Source: Verrucomicrobiota bacterium (GTDB lineage: Bacteria > Verrucomicrobiota > Verrucomicrobiia > CAIQCK01). Taken from it: a DNA stretch of 64,000 nt. The stretch lies in the NCBI GenBank assembly GCA_016235595.1, contig JACRJX010000043.1, positions 1 through 64,000 of the forward strand, read 5' to 3'. Position 1 is the first letter of the stretch. The number at the start of each line of letters is the position of its first letter. The position numbers and the translations under genes were made by a program. Positions 35,330 through 44,955 of the stretch are shown piece by piece. The notes under the pieces are model-generated. The model was not told where the DNA came from. It did not search any database and worked only from the letters and a program-made list of their open reading frames with translations.

Positions 35330-36040
35330 ATGAGACTTCATTTTGGCTCCGAACGTGTTTTGACCGTGGTCGCGCATCCTGACGACGCGGAGCTGTTCTG
35401 CGCCGGCACGTTGGCGCGCGCGAAGGCCGACGGCGCGGCTATTGCCATCGCCGTGCTCTGCAACGGCGACGGCGGCCAACCCCACAAACCCATCCGCAAC
35501 CTCGCCGCCGTCCGCCGCCGCGAGATGGATGCCGCCGCGCGGTTGCTGGGCGCGGAATTGTATTGTGGCAACATCTCCGACGGCACGCTCGCTGACGACC
35601 GCCCGGTGCGGCTGCTGCTGACGGAGGTCTATCGCCAGTTTCGTCCGACGCTGGTGCTGGCTCACTCGCCGACGGATTATCACGTTGATCATCGCGCCGC
35701 CAGCGCGCTCGCCGAAGCCGCCTCATGGTTCTGCAGCTCGCGCGGACAGAAGACGAAATCGTCGCCGCTGCCGGCCTCGCCCGCGCTGTGGTGGATGGAC
35801 ACAATGAACATGATCGGTTTTGACCCGGGCTTCTACGTGGATATCTCGGGGTTCACGCCGCTGAAAGAGAAGATGCTGGCGTGCCACCGCAGCCAGATGG
35901 CACGCAGCGGCGACAGCAGTTTCTCGCCGTTGCTCGACTTGATGCTCCTGCAAGCGCACGCCCGCGGGATGCAGGCTGGCGTGGCGGCGGCGGAAGCGTT
36001 TCGAGCGTATCACGCGTTCAAACGTGCGCGCGCGTGGTGA
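35330..36040 (+). CDS. LmbE/PIG-L-family N-deacetylase
   Basis: A 236-residue Zn-dependent deacetylase. The family motif AHPDDAE lies at the N-terminus, and HSPTDYHVDHR supplies the remaining metal histidines. Members remove acetyl groups from GlcNAc-containing conjugates. The ATG at 35330 is preferred to a GTG at 35294 because family similarity begins here. It follows the radical SAM gene by 42 bases. Together with the NagB-like protein it suggests stepwise deacetylation and deamination of an amino sugar. Confidence 0.9.
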   Translation: MRLHFGSERVLTVVAHPDDAELFCAGTLARAKADGAAIAIAVLCNGDGGQPHKPIRNLAAVRRREMDAAARLLGAELYCGNISDGTLADDRPVRLLLTEVYRQFRPTLVLAHSPTDYHVDHRAASALAEAASWFCSSRGQKTKSSPLPASPALWWMDTMNMIGFDPGFYVDISGFTPLKEKMLACHRSQMARSGDSSFSPLLDLMLLQAHARGMQAGVAAAEAFRAYHAFKRARAW

Positions 36041-36066
36041 CCCGCTTCTCGCAAAGAAAGAGAACC

Positions 36067-36828
36067 ATGAGCCAACCCAAGCCAGCCACCTTTGTCCCGG
36101 CCGATGCCGGGGCGTTTCGCTACATCGAAAAATCCAACCCGCAGAATTCCAACCTCCAGTTCCTGACCTACGGCGTTTACGAGTTGAGCGGACCGGTCAC
36201 GTCCAGCCCGCTCGCGCATCCAGGCGAGGAGGCGTTGCTGTTCTGCTGGCAGGGCGAAGCCACGGTAACGCTTTGCGGCGCGAGTTATCCGCTGCGCCAC
36301 TATGATGTGCTCTACGTGCCACGCGGCTCGGCCTATCAAATCGGCCAGGCCGGAGGAGAGAGCCGTGTGGTCGTTTGCCGCGCGACAGCGGAGAAGGCGC
36401 ATCCGGCGTTTCATGCCAGGTGGAGCGAGTTCTCTCGCGATGAGCGCCGCATCCGCCATCTCAAGGGCAAGGACGTGTTCCTCATGTTCGATGTAAGCGA
36501 GCCGGCGGACAAGCTTATCGCCGGCTACACAATCTTCCAGCCCGGCCAGCGTTCATGGCCACCGCACAACCACACCGATCAAGAGGAAATCTACATCTTC
36601 ATCAAAGGTCACGGCACGATGGAGGTCTATGCCGACGAGGAGACCAAGAGCTTCGTGCGCTCGGTGGGTGAAGGCGACGCGGTGACGATCCCACTGCTGA
36701 ACTATCATCCTGTTTTCAGCCAGGAGGAGGAACTGCATTTCATCTGGTGCATCGCAGGCAATCGCTACTGGGTCGGCGACAAGAACAAGGATTTCATGAC
36801 CGGCAAGGTGGAGAAACTGACGACTTGA
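36067..36828 (+). CDS. IolB/KduI-family (5-deoxy-glucuronate isomerase-like) cupin enzyme
   Basis: A 253-residue bicupin. PPHNHTDQEEIYIF supplies the metal His/His/Glu set, and IPLLNYHPVF the fourth ligand; the N-terminal half is a second, degenerate cupin (GEATVTLCGASYPL, YVPRGSAYQIG). IolB converts 5-deoxy-D-glucuronate to 5-dehydro-2-deoxy-D-gluconate in inositol breakdown; KduI acts on 5-keto-4-deoxyuronate. No other inositol genes are adjacent, so a related keto-uronic acid is equally possible. AAGAGAA precedes the ATG. Last gene of the plus-strand cluster. Confidence 0.82.
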   Translation: MSQPKPATFVPADAGAFRYIEKSNPQNSNLQFLTYGVYELSGPVTSSPLAHPGEEALLFCWQGEATVTLCGASYPLRHYDVLYVPRGSAYQIGQAGGESRVVVCRATAEKAHPAFHARWSEFSRDERRIRHLKGKDVFLMFDVSEPADKLIAGYTIFQPGQRSWPPHNHTDQEEIYIFIKGHGTMEVYADEETKSFVRSVGEGDAVTIPLLNYHPVFSQEEELHFIWCIAGNRYWVGDKNKDFMTGKVEKLTT

Positions 36829-37008
36829 GACCGGAGGCAACGCTGCCCGGCGCTGCAAGAGCGTGGGCTTGAACCTGGCCGAGCGAGGACGATGGTCCTT
36901 CGGAAATGAGCCGGTCAACAGCGATGGTTGACTTCGGAAGTTGAAGAAGCCGCATTCTTGGTTATGCTTCGCACTGGCAGTTCAAGGAACGCTTGCGGAG
37001 GCAAACGA

Positions 37009-38196
37009 ATGAAAACGTCCAGGGTGATCAGAGTCGGCATCGTCCTCGCGATGGCGCTGTGTAACGGTGTCATCGCACAACAAGCTGAGCTCAAGGAGGT
37101 GGCACAGCAACTCCAGAGCCAGCAACCATTCGACCGAATCAAAGCCGCCCAATCGCTCAGCAAAATGCGAGACCCGGAAGCCATCGCTCTGCTGGTGAAG
37201 TGCCTCAACGATTCCCACGCGGCGGTTCGGCTGATCGCTGGCGCCGCGCTTGTGAGGATCGGCCAGCCCGCCGTGGAGCCGCTTGTCCAAAGTCTTTCCA
37301 GCGCCAACACAGACGGCCGTCGGGCTGTTGCGCAGGCGCTGGGTGGCATCGGTGACAAGTCGGTCGTGACCCACTTGACGTCGCTTCTCACCGACAGTGA
37401 CGCGACCGTCAAAGCCGCCGCGGAGGAAGCGTTGGCGAAACTGAATACGAAAGCGACTCCCGCGACGAATGATGTCGCCGCACCATCGACCAGTGAGTCG
37501 AAGCCCAATCCGGCGGTCGAGCCGCCGGCCCCCAAAGACGAAATGAAGGAATTCAAAAGCCCGCTGGGGTTCTCATTCAAGTATCCCGCCGACTGGATCA
37601 TCGCCACAAAGGAGCAGACTCAGAAAGCTGGCAAGGCGTTGAAATCCGTGGCGCCAAATATCAAGCAGGTGAACCTGAACCACATGGCTGTGGCGGTTTA
37701 CAATCCGGTTTCCCTGGAGTTCGCCGAGAACCTCAACATCGTGGTTGCCGGCGGCGCCATCCCCGTCGGTACCAACATGTGCAGCAAGTATACCGCCACG
37801 ATCATTGATGGATTCCGAAAGACCGGCATTACCGTGTCCGATGTCCAAGCCGGCCTCGCCACGGTGGCCGGCCTCAACGTCATGTCTGCTCACTGGCGGG
37901 CCACGTGGCCTCATGGCCGCGTGTTGATCCGGCACTGGCAGGTCTCGGTTCCACACGGGCGGCGGACTTTCATCGTCACCTGCTCCGCGCGCGACACCGA
38001 TTGGACACGACTGGAGCCTCTATTTGAACACATGGTCAACAGCCTGCGGTTCGAACCGGACGCGATACCTTCCTTTGACGCGTTGCCGGGTTACGCGAAG
38101 GGCATGATCATCGGCGCGATCATCGGCGGGATCATTGGTTTTTTCGTCATAGCGTTCAAAAAAATATCCGGCATTTGGAGCAGCCCGCCTGAATGA
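37009..38196 (+). CDS. Secreted or membrane-anchored HEAT-repeat protein
   Basis: A 395-residue protein with a signal peptide (VIRVGIVLAMALCNGVIA). Residues ~30-145 are HEAT/PBS-lyase-type repeats (RIKAAQSLSKMRDPEAIALLVKCL and two further units). A Pro/Ser/Thr-rich linker follows, then a domain starting SPLGFSFKYPADW, similar to PsbP/DcrB-like beta folds, and a C-terminal hydrophobic helix (MIIGAIIGGIIGFFVIAF). GGAGG lies nine bases before the ATG. The repeat region probably binds protein partners outside the cytoplasmic membrane. Neighbouring genes give no clear functional link. Confidence 0.82.
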   Translation: MKTSRVIRVGIVLAMALCNGVIAQQAELKEVAQQLQSQQPFDRIKAAQSLSKMRDPEAIALLVKCLNDSHAAVRLIAGAALVRIGQPAVEPLVQSLSSANTDGRRAVAQALGGIGDKSVVTHLTSLLTDSDATVKAAAEEALAKLNTKATPATNDVAAPSTSESKPNPAVEPPAPKDEMKEFKSPLGFSFKYPADWIIATKEQTQKAGKALKSVAPNIKQVNLNHMAVAVYNPVSLEFAENLNIVVAGGAIPVGTNMCSKYTATIIDGFRKTGITVSDVQAGLATVAGLNVMSAHWRATWPHGRVLIRHWQVSVPHGRRTFIVTCSARDTDWTRLEPLFEHMVNSLRFEPDAIPSFDALPGYAKGMIIGAIIGGIIGFFVIAFKKISGIWSSPPE

Positions 38197-38344
38197 ACGA
38201 AGGTGGATCGCCTTTGGACAGCGTGACTCAACCAACCAAGTTCGTGACACACGGCGGGTGAAGTGCAAAGATGCGCGGGTCGTCGCCGGTGACAACCGTT
38301 TCGGCACGATCGTGAACGCATCCTCAACTCATTGGAGTCATGCC

Positions 38345-41134
38345 ATGACTGGAAGAAGAACCCTCACTTACTGGTCGTTGTCCCTCTTATTGTGCGCAGC
38401 CGTGCTTGGCGGGAGTGGCGTGGCCGGGCCTGTGGAAGCGCAGGAGCCGGCAACGTGGAAGGCCGGCGTGGCATCGGTGAAAATCACGCCGGAGGGGCCG
38501 ATCTGGATGGCCGGCTACGCGTCGCGCAAGAAACCTTCGGAGGGTGTTGCCGCTGATCTCTACGCCAAGGCGCTGGCCATCGAGGACGCGCGCGGGACAC
38601 GGCTGGTCATCGTGACGATGGATCTCATCGGCGTGCCGCGACCGTTGCGCGACTGGCTTGAGAAACAAGTGAAGGAGAAGTTCGCCCTGCCGCGCGAGTC
38701 GCTGCTGGTGAACATCTCGCACACTCATTGCGGGCCGGAACTGCGCATGGCTCGGCTGACGGACGACGATGTCAAGGCCGGGTTCGCACCCGCGACGGAG
38801 AAGTATATGACGCGGTTGCAAGAGCAGCTCGTCATGCTCGTCGGCGACGCGCTGAAGAGGCTCGCGCCCGCAACACTGGATTTCCAGCGCGCGCGGTGCG
38901 GATTCGCCATGAACCGCCGCCGTCCGACGCCGACAGGCTACGCCAACGCGCCGAACCCCGACGGGCCGGTGGACCATGACGTTCCGGTCCTGCGTGTCTC
39001 CGACCCGAAAGGCAAGCTTGTAGCCGTGCTGTTCGGCTACGCCTGCCACAATACCACCTGCGGCGATTACATGATTCGCGGCGATTACGCCGGCTACGCG
39101 CAGCAATATTTCGAGGAAGCGAATCCGGGTGTGACTGCGATGTTCATGATCGGTTGCGGCGCTGATCAGAATCCGTATCCGCGTCGCACGGAGGAGCTGG
39201 CCAAATACCACGGACGCTCGCTGGCGGTGGCCGTCGGGGCGGCGCTGGAGACGGCGCCCAAACCACTGCGCGGTCCGCTGCAGACGGCGTTTGCGGACGT
39301 GACGATTGACTTTGCGCCGGCGCCGCCGAGGGAGGAGTTGGAGAAGATCGCCGCGACAGCCAAGGAACCTTACCGCGGCCACGCCGGGCGCTTGCTGAAG
39401 CAGCTCAAGGAGGACGGCAAGATACGCTCGACGTATCCCTGCCCCGTGCAGGTGGTGCGCTTCGGTTCAGACCTGACCTTGATCGCCATCGCCGGTGAAA
39501 CCTGTGTGGATTACTCGCTCCGGCTGAAACGCGAGCTGGCCGGCCCGGCGGTCTGGGTTGCAGGCTACAGCAACGACGTGTTCGGCTATCTGCCCTCGCA
39601 GCGCGTGCTGCGCGAGGGCGGCTACGAGGCGGGAGGCGCAATGATATGGGGTTCGCTGCCCGGGCCGTTTACCGAAACAGTCGAGGAGCGTGTCGTGTCC
39701 ACGATCCTGAAGATGGCTCGTAAGCCGATTCATTCCTTGCCAGCCGCCGTGGACTTGAAGCTGGGCGAGCAAGCCACCGTGAAACTTTGCGACGGCAGAC
39801 CCGCAACCGTGAAACTGATCAGTGTTGAGGAAAAGCGGGACAGTCTGCGGCACGCCATGCGCGGGGCGCGAGTCGCGGTGCAGGTGAACGGCCAGCAGGT
39901 GACACTCGATTGCGCGACGTATCACCTGCCGGTCACGGCCGGCGGCGTGCAGATAGATTGCCCGATCACGAAGGGTTACAACGAGGGCGGCGACCACTGG
40001 GGCCTCGATGCCGACGCGCGACTGCGGCTCTGGCCGGCGGGTTATCCGTGGATCACGCCCGGCACGTTTCGCTATCCCCTCAACGAGCGATGGTTTGCCA
40101 GTCACACGTTGATGGCCAACCAGATCGCCGACGGCGATCAGGTCAGGAAGAAAGCGATCTATTATCATTGGGGCCTCGACTTCGGCGGCGCGGAGCGCAT
40201 GGAAGATGTATTCGCTGCCACAGACGGCCAAGTCGTGTCGGTTGCCAACGAAGTGTTGGAGAAGGACAAGTATCCACCGCTGGTGAAACCGCGCGCGGAC
40301 GTGATTTATCTGCGCGACGGTCGCGGCTGGTTCTATCGCTACAGCCATCTCGATTCGATTGACCCGGCCGTGAAGCTCGGCGCGAAAATCAAGATCGGCC
40401 AGAAAATCGGTGTGCTTGGCAAGAAGGGCGCCAGCGGCGGCTGGTCGCATCTGCATTTCGACGTTGTTGCACCGCAGCCGAGCGGCCGGTGGGGCATCCT
40501 GGAACCTTACGCGCTCGTTTGGCAGGCGTATCACGACGCACATCCACTCGCACTATTGCAGGCTGTGGCGCGGCCGCATCAACTGGCCGCTGTGGGCGAG
40601 ACGGTCACGCTCGACGGCAGCCGTTCATGGAGCCGTAGTGGCACGAACCACATCGCCAACTACGTGTGGACATTCAGCGACGGCAAAACCGCGCGTGGCG
40701 CGAAGGTCGAGCGGCGGTTTCCCAAGCCGGGCACCTATAGCGAAATCCTCAAAGTCACCGACAAGAGCGGCAACATCAGCTACGACTTCGCCGTCGTGAA
40801 AGTGGTTGACCCCAACCAACTCGACCAGCAGCCGCCGTCAATTCACGCCGCCTACTGGCCGACGTTTGGCATCAAGGAAGGCGATGAGGTCACGTTCAAA
40901 GTCCGCTCCTCCCATGTCGCACCCGACGAGGGCGAGGAGGAATGGAATTTCGGCGATGGCACGCCCACCGTCCGTGTCCGTTCCGACGGGAACACGCAGG
41001 CGCTGGCGCCCGATGGTTACGCGATCACGACCCACCGCTATGGGGGCGCCGGCCTTTATCTCGTCAAAGTGTCCCGCATGAACCGCCGCGGCGAAACTGC
41101 CACCGCACATCTTTCCGTGCGGGTCGCACCTTGA
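38345..41134 (+). CDS. Secreted fusion: neutral-ceramidase-like, M23 peptidase and PKD domains
   Basis: A 929-residue secreted protein (signal LSLLLCAAVLGGSGVAG). Residues ~40-460 match the neutral/alkaline ceramidase N-terminal domain: GVASVKITP, SHTHCGPE, YACHNTTCGDY, GCGADQNP and GYSNDVFGYLPS. Residues ~595-710 form a complete M23 metallopeptidase: His608 and Asp612 in HWGLDFGG, His668 in YSHLD, His702 and His704 in HLHFD. At least one PKD-like domain follows (VTLDGSRSW to GTYSEILKVTD), then a second beta domain. GGAG lies before the ATG. The amidase and peptidase parts could attack a lipid-linked or peptidoglycan-associated substrate. Confidence 0.88.
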   Translation: MTGRRTLTYWSLSLLLCAAVLGGSGVAGPVEAQEPATWKAGVASVKITPEGPIWMAGYASRKKPSEGVAADLYAKALAIEDARGTRLVIVTMDLIGVPRPLRDWLEKQVKEKFALPRESLLVNISHTHCGPELRMARLTDDDVKAGFAPATEKYMTRLQEQLVMLVGDALKRLAPATLDFQRARCGFAMNRRRPTPTGYANAPNPDGPVDHDVPVLRVSDPKGKLVAVLFGYACHNTTCGDYMIRGDYAGYAQQYFEEANPGVTAMFMIGCGADQNPYPRRTEELAKYHGRSLAVAVGAALETAPKPLRGPLQTAFADVTIDFAPAPPREELEKIAATAKEPYRGHAGRLLKQLKEDGKIRSTYPCPVQVVRFGSDLTLIAIAGETCVDYSLRLKRELAGPAVWVAGYSNDVFGYLPSQRVLREGGYEAGGAMIWGSLPGPFTETVEERVVSTILKMARKPIHSLPAAVDLKLGEQATVKLCDGRPATVKLISVEEKRDSLRHAMRGARVAVQVNGQQVTLDCATYHLPVTAGGVQIDCPITKGYNEGGDHWGLDADARLRLWPAGYPWITPGTFRYPLNERWFASHTLMANQIADGDQVRKKAIYYHWGLDFGGAERMEDVFAATDGQVVSVANEVLEKDKYPPLVKPRADVIYLRDGRGWFYRYSHLDSIDPAVKLGAKIKIGQKIGVLGKKGASGGWSHLHFDVVAPQPSGRWGILEPYALVWQAYHDAHPLALLQAVARPHQLAAVGETVTLDGSRSWSRSGTNHIANYVWTFSDGKTARGAKVERRFPKPGTYSEILKVTDKSGNISYDFAVVKVVDPNQLDQQPPSIHAAYWPTFGIKEGDEVTFKVRSSHVAPDEGEEEWNFGDGTPTVRVRSDGNTQALAPDGYAITTHRYGGAGLYLVKVSRMNRRGETATAHLSVRVAP

Positions 41135-41140
41135 CGCCCG

Positions 41141-42070
41141 GTGTCATCGCGAAACCTCCAACTCAACGCCCACACCGCCGGCGGCCTTGCGGCCATCGTG
41201 CTGTGGAGCGCCACGTTTGCGTTTGCCCGCAGCCTGTCGGAACAGGTCGGGCCTCTGACGGCGGGCGCGTGCGCTTATTTGATCGGCGGGTTCTTCTGCC
41301 TCGTGCGGTTATGGTGGTCGGGGAAGACGGCCGGCCATGGGCTCAACCTGTCGCCGCGCTATCTGCTGGGCTGCGGGTCGCTGTTCGTGGTTTATACGGC
41401 GGCCATTTATCTGGCGGTGGGCCTGGCGAAGGATCGCGAGCAGGTCCTCGAAGTCGCGCTGGTGAATTACCTGTGGCCCGCCCTCACCATCCTCTTTTCG
41501 CTGCCGCTCCTGGGCAGGAAAGCCAGCGTGTGGCTGCTGCCGGGAACGGCGCTCGCCCTGGGCGGCGTGTTGTTGGTGATGACCCAGGGCACTCACACCA
41601 CCTGGCAATCGTTTGTGCGGCACGTGCAGGACAACCCGGCAGCGTATGGGCTGGCGTTGCTCGCCGCCGTTTCGTGGGCCTGCTACTCTAATCTCGCCCG
41701 GCGCTGGTCGGGGCCGGAGAGCGAGGGAGCCGTCGAGTTGTTCATGCCGGCAACGGGAGTTGTCCTGCTGGTGATACGCTTGCTCACGACCGAACCGGCC
41801 GACTGGACGGCGCGGTGCGTTGGCGAGGCGGCCGCTCTGGCGGCGGTCACGACGGTGGCTTACGTCTTATGGGACTTCTCCATGCGCAAGGGGAACATGC
41901 TGCTGGTTGTGGCGTGTTCTTATTTCACTCCGCTGCTTTCGACGCTGGTGAGTTGCGCCTACCTGCGCGTCACGCCGGGGCCGGCGCTTTGGGTGGGTTG
42001 CCTGTTGCTGGTGATGGGATCGCTCGTGACCTGGCGATCGGTCTCAAACGGGCCGCCTCGATCATCCTGA
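41141..42070 (+). CDS. EamA/DMT-superfamily exporter (YddG-like)
   Basis: A 309-residue inner-membrane protein with ten hydrophobic helices in two EamA halves. ALVNYLWPALTILFSLPLL and the late FTPLLSTLVSC match YddG-type aromatic amino acid exporters. The start is GTG six bases after the previous stop. Substrate is inferred from family only; it could export amino acids or related metabolites. It lies between two secreted enzyme genes. Confidence 0.85.
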   Translation: MSSRNLQLNAHTAGGLAAIVLWSATFAFARSLSEQVGPLTAGACAYLIGGFFCLVRLWWSGKTAGHGLNLSPRYLLGCGSLFVVYTAAIYLAVGLAKDREQVLEVALVNYLWPALTILFSLPLLGRKASVWLLPGTALALGGVLLVMTQGTHTTWQSFVRHVQDNPAAYGLALLAAVSWACYSNLARRWSGPESEGAVELFMPATGVVLLVIRLLTTEPADWTARCVGEAAALAAVTTVAYVLWDFSMRKGNMLLVVACSYFTPLLSTLVSCAYLRVTPGPALWVGCLLLVMGSLVTWRSVSNGPPRSS

Positions 42071-42094
42071 ACTTGCTTCAACGATTTACAGGTG

Positions 42095-42123
42095 TAGCCG
42101 GACAGCACCGGATGCGATAGACT
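42095..42123 (+). promoter_or_regulatory. Putative leaderless promoter of the 42132 gene
   Basis: TAGCCG (42095-42100), a 17-base spacer and TAGACT (42118-42123) precede the GTG start by eight bases. The same -10, spacer and distance occur before the genes at 52371 and 57034. With the start codon eight bases from the -10, transcription would begin at or next to the GTG. Confidence 0.5.
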
Positions 42124-42131
42124 GCCGGGCC

Positions 42132-44945
42132 GTGAAAACAATTCGCTGGATGCTCATCTTCTTCTCCTGCTGCCTCATTGCCCGGGCTGCAACGCCCCAA
42201 GCGGCGGTGGTCATCAAGAACGACTACGTCGAGTGCGCCATCGGCGCGGATGGCAGCAACCTGCGCTTCGCCGACCGCCGCGCGGGCGTTGATCACTGCG
42301 ACCACAAGACAAAGACGGCTTTCGCCCGCGTGAAGAAGGGCGGCAAGGAATTCGGAGCAACATCGGCGGCGTATGAGCGGGGCTTGTTGACGGCACAGTT
42401 CGACAAGGCTGGCGTGACCGCGAAGATCAAAGTCACGTCGAAGGGCCATTACTTCATCTTCGAGGTGAAGGAACTCCAAGGCGACGGTGTGGAAGGCTTC
42501 ACGTTTGTCGACATTCCGCTGACACTCAAAGGCTTGCCTGAGGAGCCGTTCGCCGCCTGTGCGCTCGCGCTGAACTTGCAGACCAACGTGCCTGAGCTGC
42601 CCCGCGCCAACAGCCGATTGCGGGCATTCTGCTATCCGCGTTTCGGATTCGCCGGTGCGAAAGTCGCCCTGATTGGCTGTCCGCAGAAGTCATTGCGCTC
42701 GGTAATGAAAGAGGTCGTCAGCGCCGCACCGGAGTTGCCGCGCACGCGCATCGGCGGGCCGTGGGCGCAGGATTCGGTCAACAATTACGGCTCGTACCTC
42801 TTCAACTCCGGCGACATGTCGGAGGAGAAGGTGGACAATTGGATTCGCCTCGCGCAGAGCCTCGGCATCACCCAGATAGATTTCCACGGCGGCCGATCGT
42901 TTCGTTTCGGCGACTGCCAGCCGGACCCGAAGACGTATCCGCGCGGCCGGGCGAGTTTCAAGGCGGTCATAGACAAGCTGCACAAGGCGGGCATCCTCGC
43001 CGGGCTGCACACCTACGCGTTCTTCATGGCGAAGAACTGCCCCTGGGTGACGCCGGTGCCGGACCCGCGGCTCGGCAAGGACGCGACGTTTACGCTCGCG
43101 GTGCCGTTGACAGCCGAAGCGGTGGCCGTGCCGGTCGAGGAGAGCACAGCGACGATGTCGAACGTGACCGGCTTCTTCGTCCGCAACAGCGTGACGTTGC
43201 AGATTGACGACGAGTTGGTCACCTACAGTGACGTTTCGCGCGAACCGCCTTACCAGTTCACGAAATGCAAACGCGGCGCGCACGGCACGCGCGTGGCGGC
43301 CCACGCGAAGGGCGCGAAGGTGCATCACCTGCGCGAGTGCTTCGGGTTGTTCGTGCCGGACGGCGACTCGACGCTGCTCACCGACGTCGCGGCCAAAACG
43401 GCGGAGATGTTCAACGAGTGCGGCTTCGACATGATCTACCTCGACGCGCTCGACGGCGAGGACGCGATTGCGGGCCGCGAGAACGCATGGCACTACGGCT
43501 CGAAATTCACGTTCGAGATCTGCAAACGGCTGAAGCGGCCGGCGATCATGGAGATGAGCACATTCCATCATCACCTCTGGTTTGTGCGGTCGCGGATGGG
43601 CGCGTGGGACCATCCGACGCGCAGCCACAAGAAGTTCATCGACATCCACTGCGACGGCAACGAATCGTGCCGCCGGATGTTCCTGCCGGCGCACTTGGGC
43701 TGGTGGGCGTTCAAGACGTGGACCGGGCCGCAGGGCGAACCGACGTTCGCCGACGATATCGAATACCTCTGCGCCAAGACGCTCGCCAACGACAGCAGCC
43801 TCTCGATCATGGGCATCACGCCGGAGAACGCGCCGAAGACGCCCGCGCTGCCGCGGCTGGCTGCGGTCGTGAAACGTTACGAGGAACTGCGCCGGGCGAA
43901 GTATTTCTCCGAATCGGTCAAAGAGAAACTGCGCGTGCCGGGCGATGAGTTTGCGCTGGTGGAGCAACCCAAGGGCAAATTCCAGTTCCGACGCGTCCAA
44001 TACGAGAAGCACAAAGTCTGTGGCCTTGATGGCTGGAGCAACGAATGGAAAACGGCGAACAAGTTCAATCGCCAACCGCTGCAACTCCGAATCGAGGCGC
44101 TTATGTCTGCCGGCCCTTGCGACGCGCCCGGCAATATCACGCTCGCTGACTTCGCCGACACGGGTGAATTCGCGAAGCGCGTTTCGCACGCTGCCATCTC
44201 CGCGAAGCTCGAACCGTCAAGCCAGTGCGTGAAAGACGGCAAGGTCAGCGGTTGCTACACCGTCACCAGCAAGATGGCCACACGGCAGGGCGTGTGGTCG
44301 CGCGCGGGCAAAACCTTCTCGCCGCTGGCGAATCTCACCGGCCACGAGGCGCTGGGTGTATGGGTGCACGGCGACGGCAAGGGCGAGGTGTTGAACCTCC
44401 AGTTGAAAAGCCCCTCGCATCTCTCGCACGCTGATGGCGATCATTACATCATCGTGGACTTCACGGGCTGGCGTTACTTCGAACTCGTCGAGCCGGAGGG
44501 GCAGCGACACGCCGACTACACGTGGCCTTACGGTGGCATCTACTCCATCTATCGCGAGTCCATTCGCCCCGCCAGCGTCGAGAGCCTGAACTTCTACTTC
44601 AACAACCTACCGCCCAAGGATACGGTCACGTGTCACCTTGGCCCGATTCGCGCGTTGCCGACGGTGAAAGCGAAGCTGCGCAACCCGTCCGTCACGCTTG
44701 GCGGCAAGACGATCACGTTCCCCGTCGAAATCGAAAGCGGGCAATACCTGGAGTTCCGTTCGCCGACGGACTGCAAACTCTACGGCCCCTCTGGCGAGGT
44801 GCTCGGCGACGTGACACCGCAAGGCGACGCCCCGGTCCTCGAACCGGGTGACAATCAGGTCAAGTTTACGTGCGAACCGCCCGCGGGCCTCAACCCGCGC
44901 GCCCATGTTTCGGTGATCAGTCACGGCGAGTTGGTTGGGAAGTAG
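42132..44945 (+). CDS. Large secreted glycosidase-like protein of unknown family
   Basis: A 937-residue protein with a signal peptide (WMLIFFSCCLIARA). Residues ~25-200 look like an N-terminal beta-sandwich. Residues ~205-530 resemble a glycosidase TIM barrel: ITQIDFHGGRSF, GILAGLHTYAFF, and FDMIYLDALDGED with acidic residues placed as in catalytic strands. The C-terminal third has beta-rich modules resembling carbohydrate-binding domains. The start is GTG, with no ribosome site but a -10 hexamer eight bases away. Its last ~27 codons recur as an orphan fragment at 48698-48778. Function likely polysaccharide degradation; specificity unknown. Confidence 0.75.
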   Translation: MKTIRWMLIFFSCCLIARAATPQAAVVIKNDYVECAIGADGSNLRFADRRAGVDHCDHKTKTAFARVKKGGKEFGATSAAYERGLLTAQFDKAGVTAKIKVTSKGHYFIFEVKELQGDGVEGFTFVDIPLTLKGLPEEPFAACALALNLQTNVPELPRANSRLRAFCYPRFGFAGAKVALIGCPQKSLRSVMKEVVSAAPELPRTRIGGPWAQDSVNNYGSYLFNSGDMSEEKVDNWIRLAQSLGITQIDFHGGRSFRFGDCQPDPKTYPRGRASFKAVIDKLHKAGILAGLHTYAFFMAKNCPWVTPVPDPRLGKDATFTLAVPLTAEAVAVPVEESTATMSNVTGFFVRNSVTLQIDDELVTYSDVSREPPYQFTKCKRGAHGTRVAAHAKGAKVHHLRECFGLFVPDGDSTLLTDVAAKTAEMFNECGFDMIYLDALDGEDAIAGRENAWHYGSKFTFEICKRLKRPAIMEMSTFHHHLWFVRSRMGAWDHPTRSHKKFIDIHCDGNESCRRMFLPAHLGWWAFKTWTGPQGEPTFADDIEYLCAKTLANDSSLSIMGITPENAPKTPALPRLAAVVKRYEELRRAKYFSESVKEKLRVPGDEFALVEQPKGKFQFRRVQYEKHKVCGLDGWSNEWKTANKFNRQPLQLRIEALMSAGPCDAPGNITLADFADTGEFAKRVSHAAISAKLEPSSQCVKDGKVSGCYTVTSKMATRQGVWSRAGKTFSPLANLTGHEALGVWVHGDGKGEVLNLQLKSPSHLSHADGDHYIIVDFTGWRYFELVEPEGQRHADYTWPYGGIYSIYRESIRPASVESLNFYFNNLPPKDTVTCHLGPIRALPTVKAKLRNPSVTLGGKTITFPVEIESGQYLEFRSPTDCKLYGPSGEVLGDVTPQGDAPVLEPGDNQVKFTCEPPAGLNPRAHVSVISHGELVGK

Positions 44946-44955
44946 GAAGCGTCCG

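Noticed and set aside
42690..44189. 499-codon open frame on the minus strand
   Set aside because: Antisense shadow of the secreted glycosidase-like gene with Arg/Val/His-rich composition.
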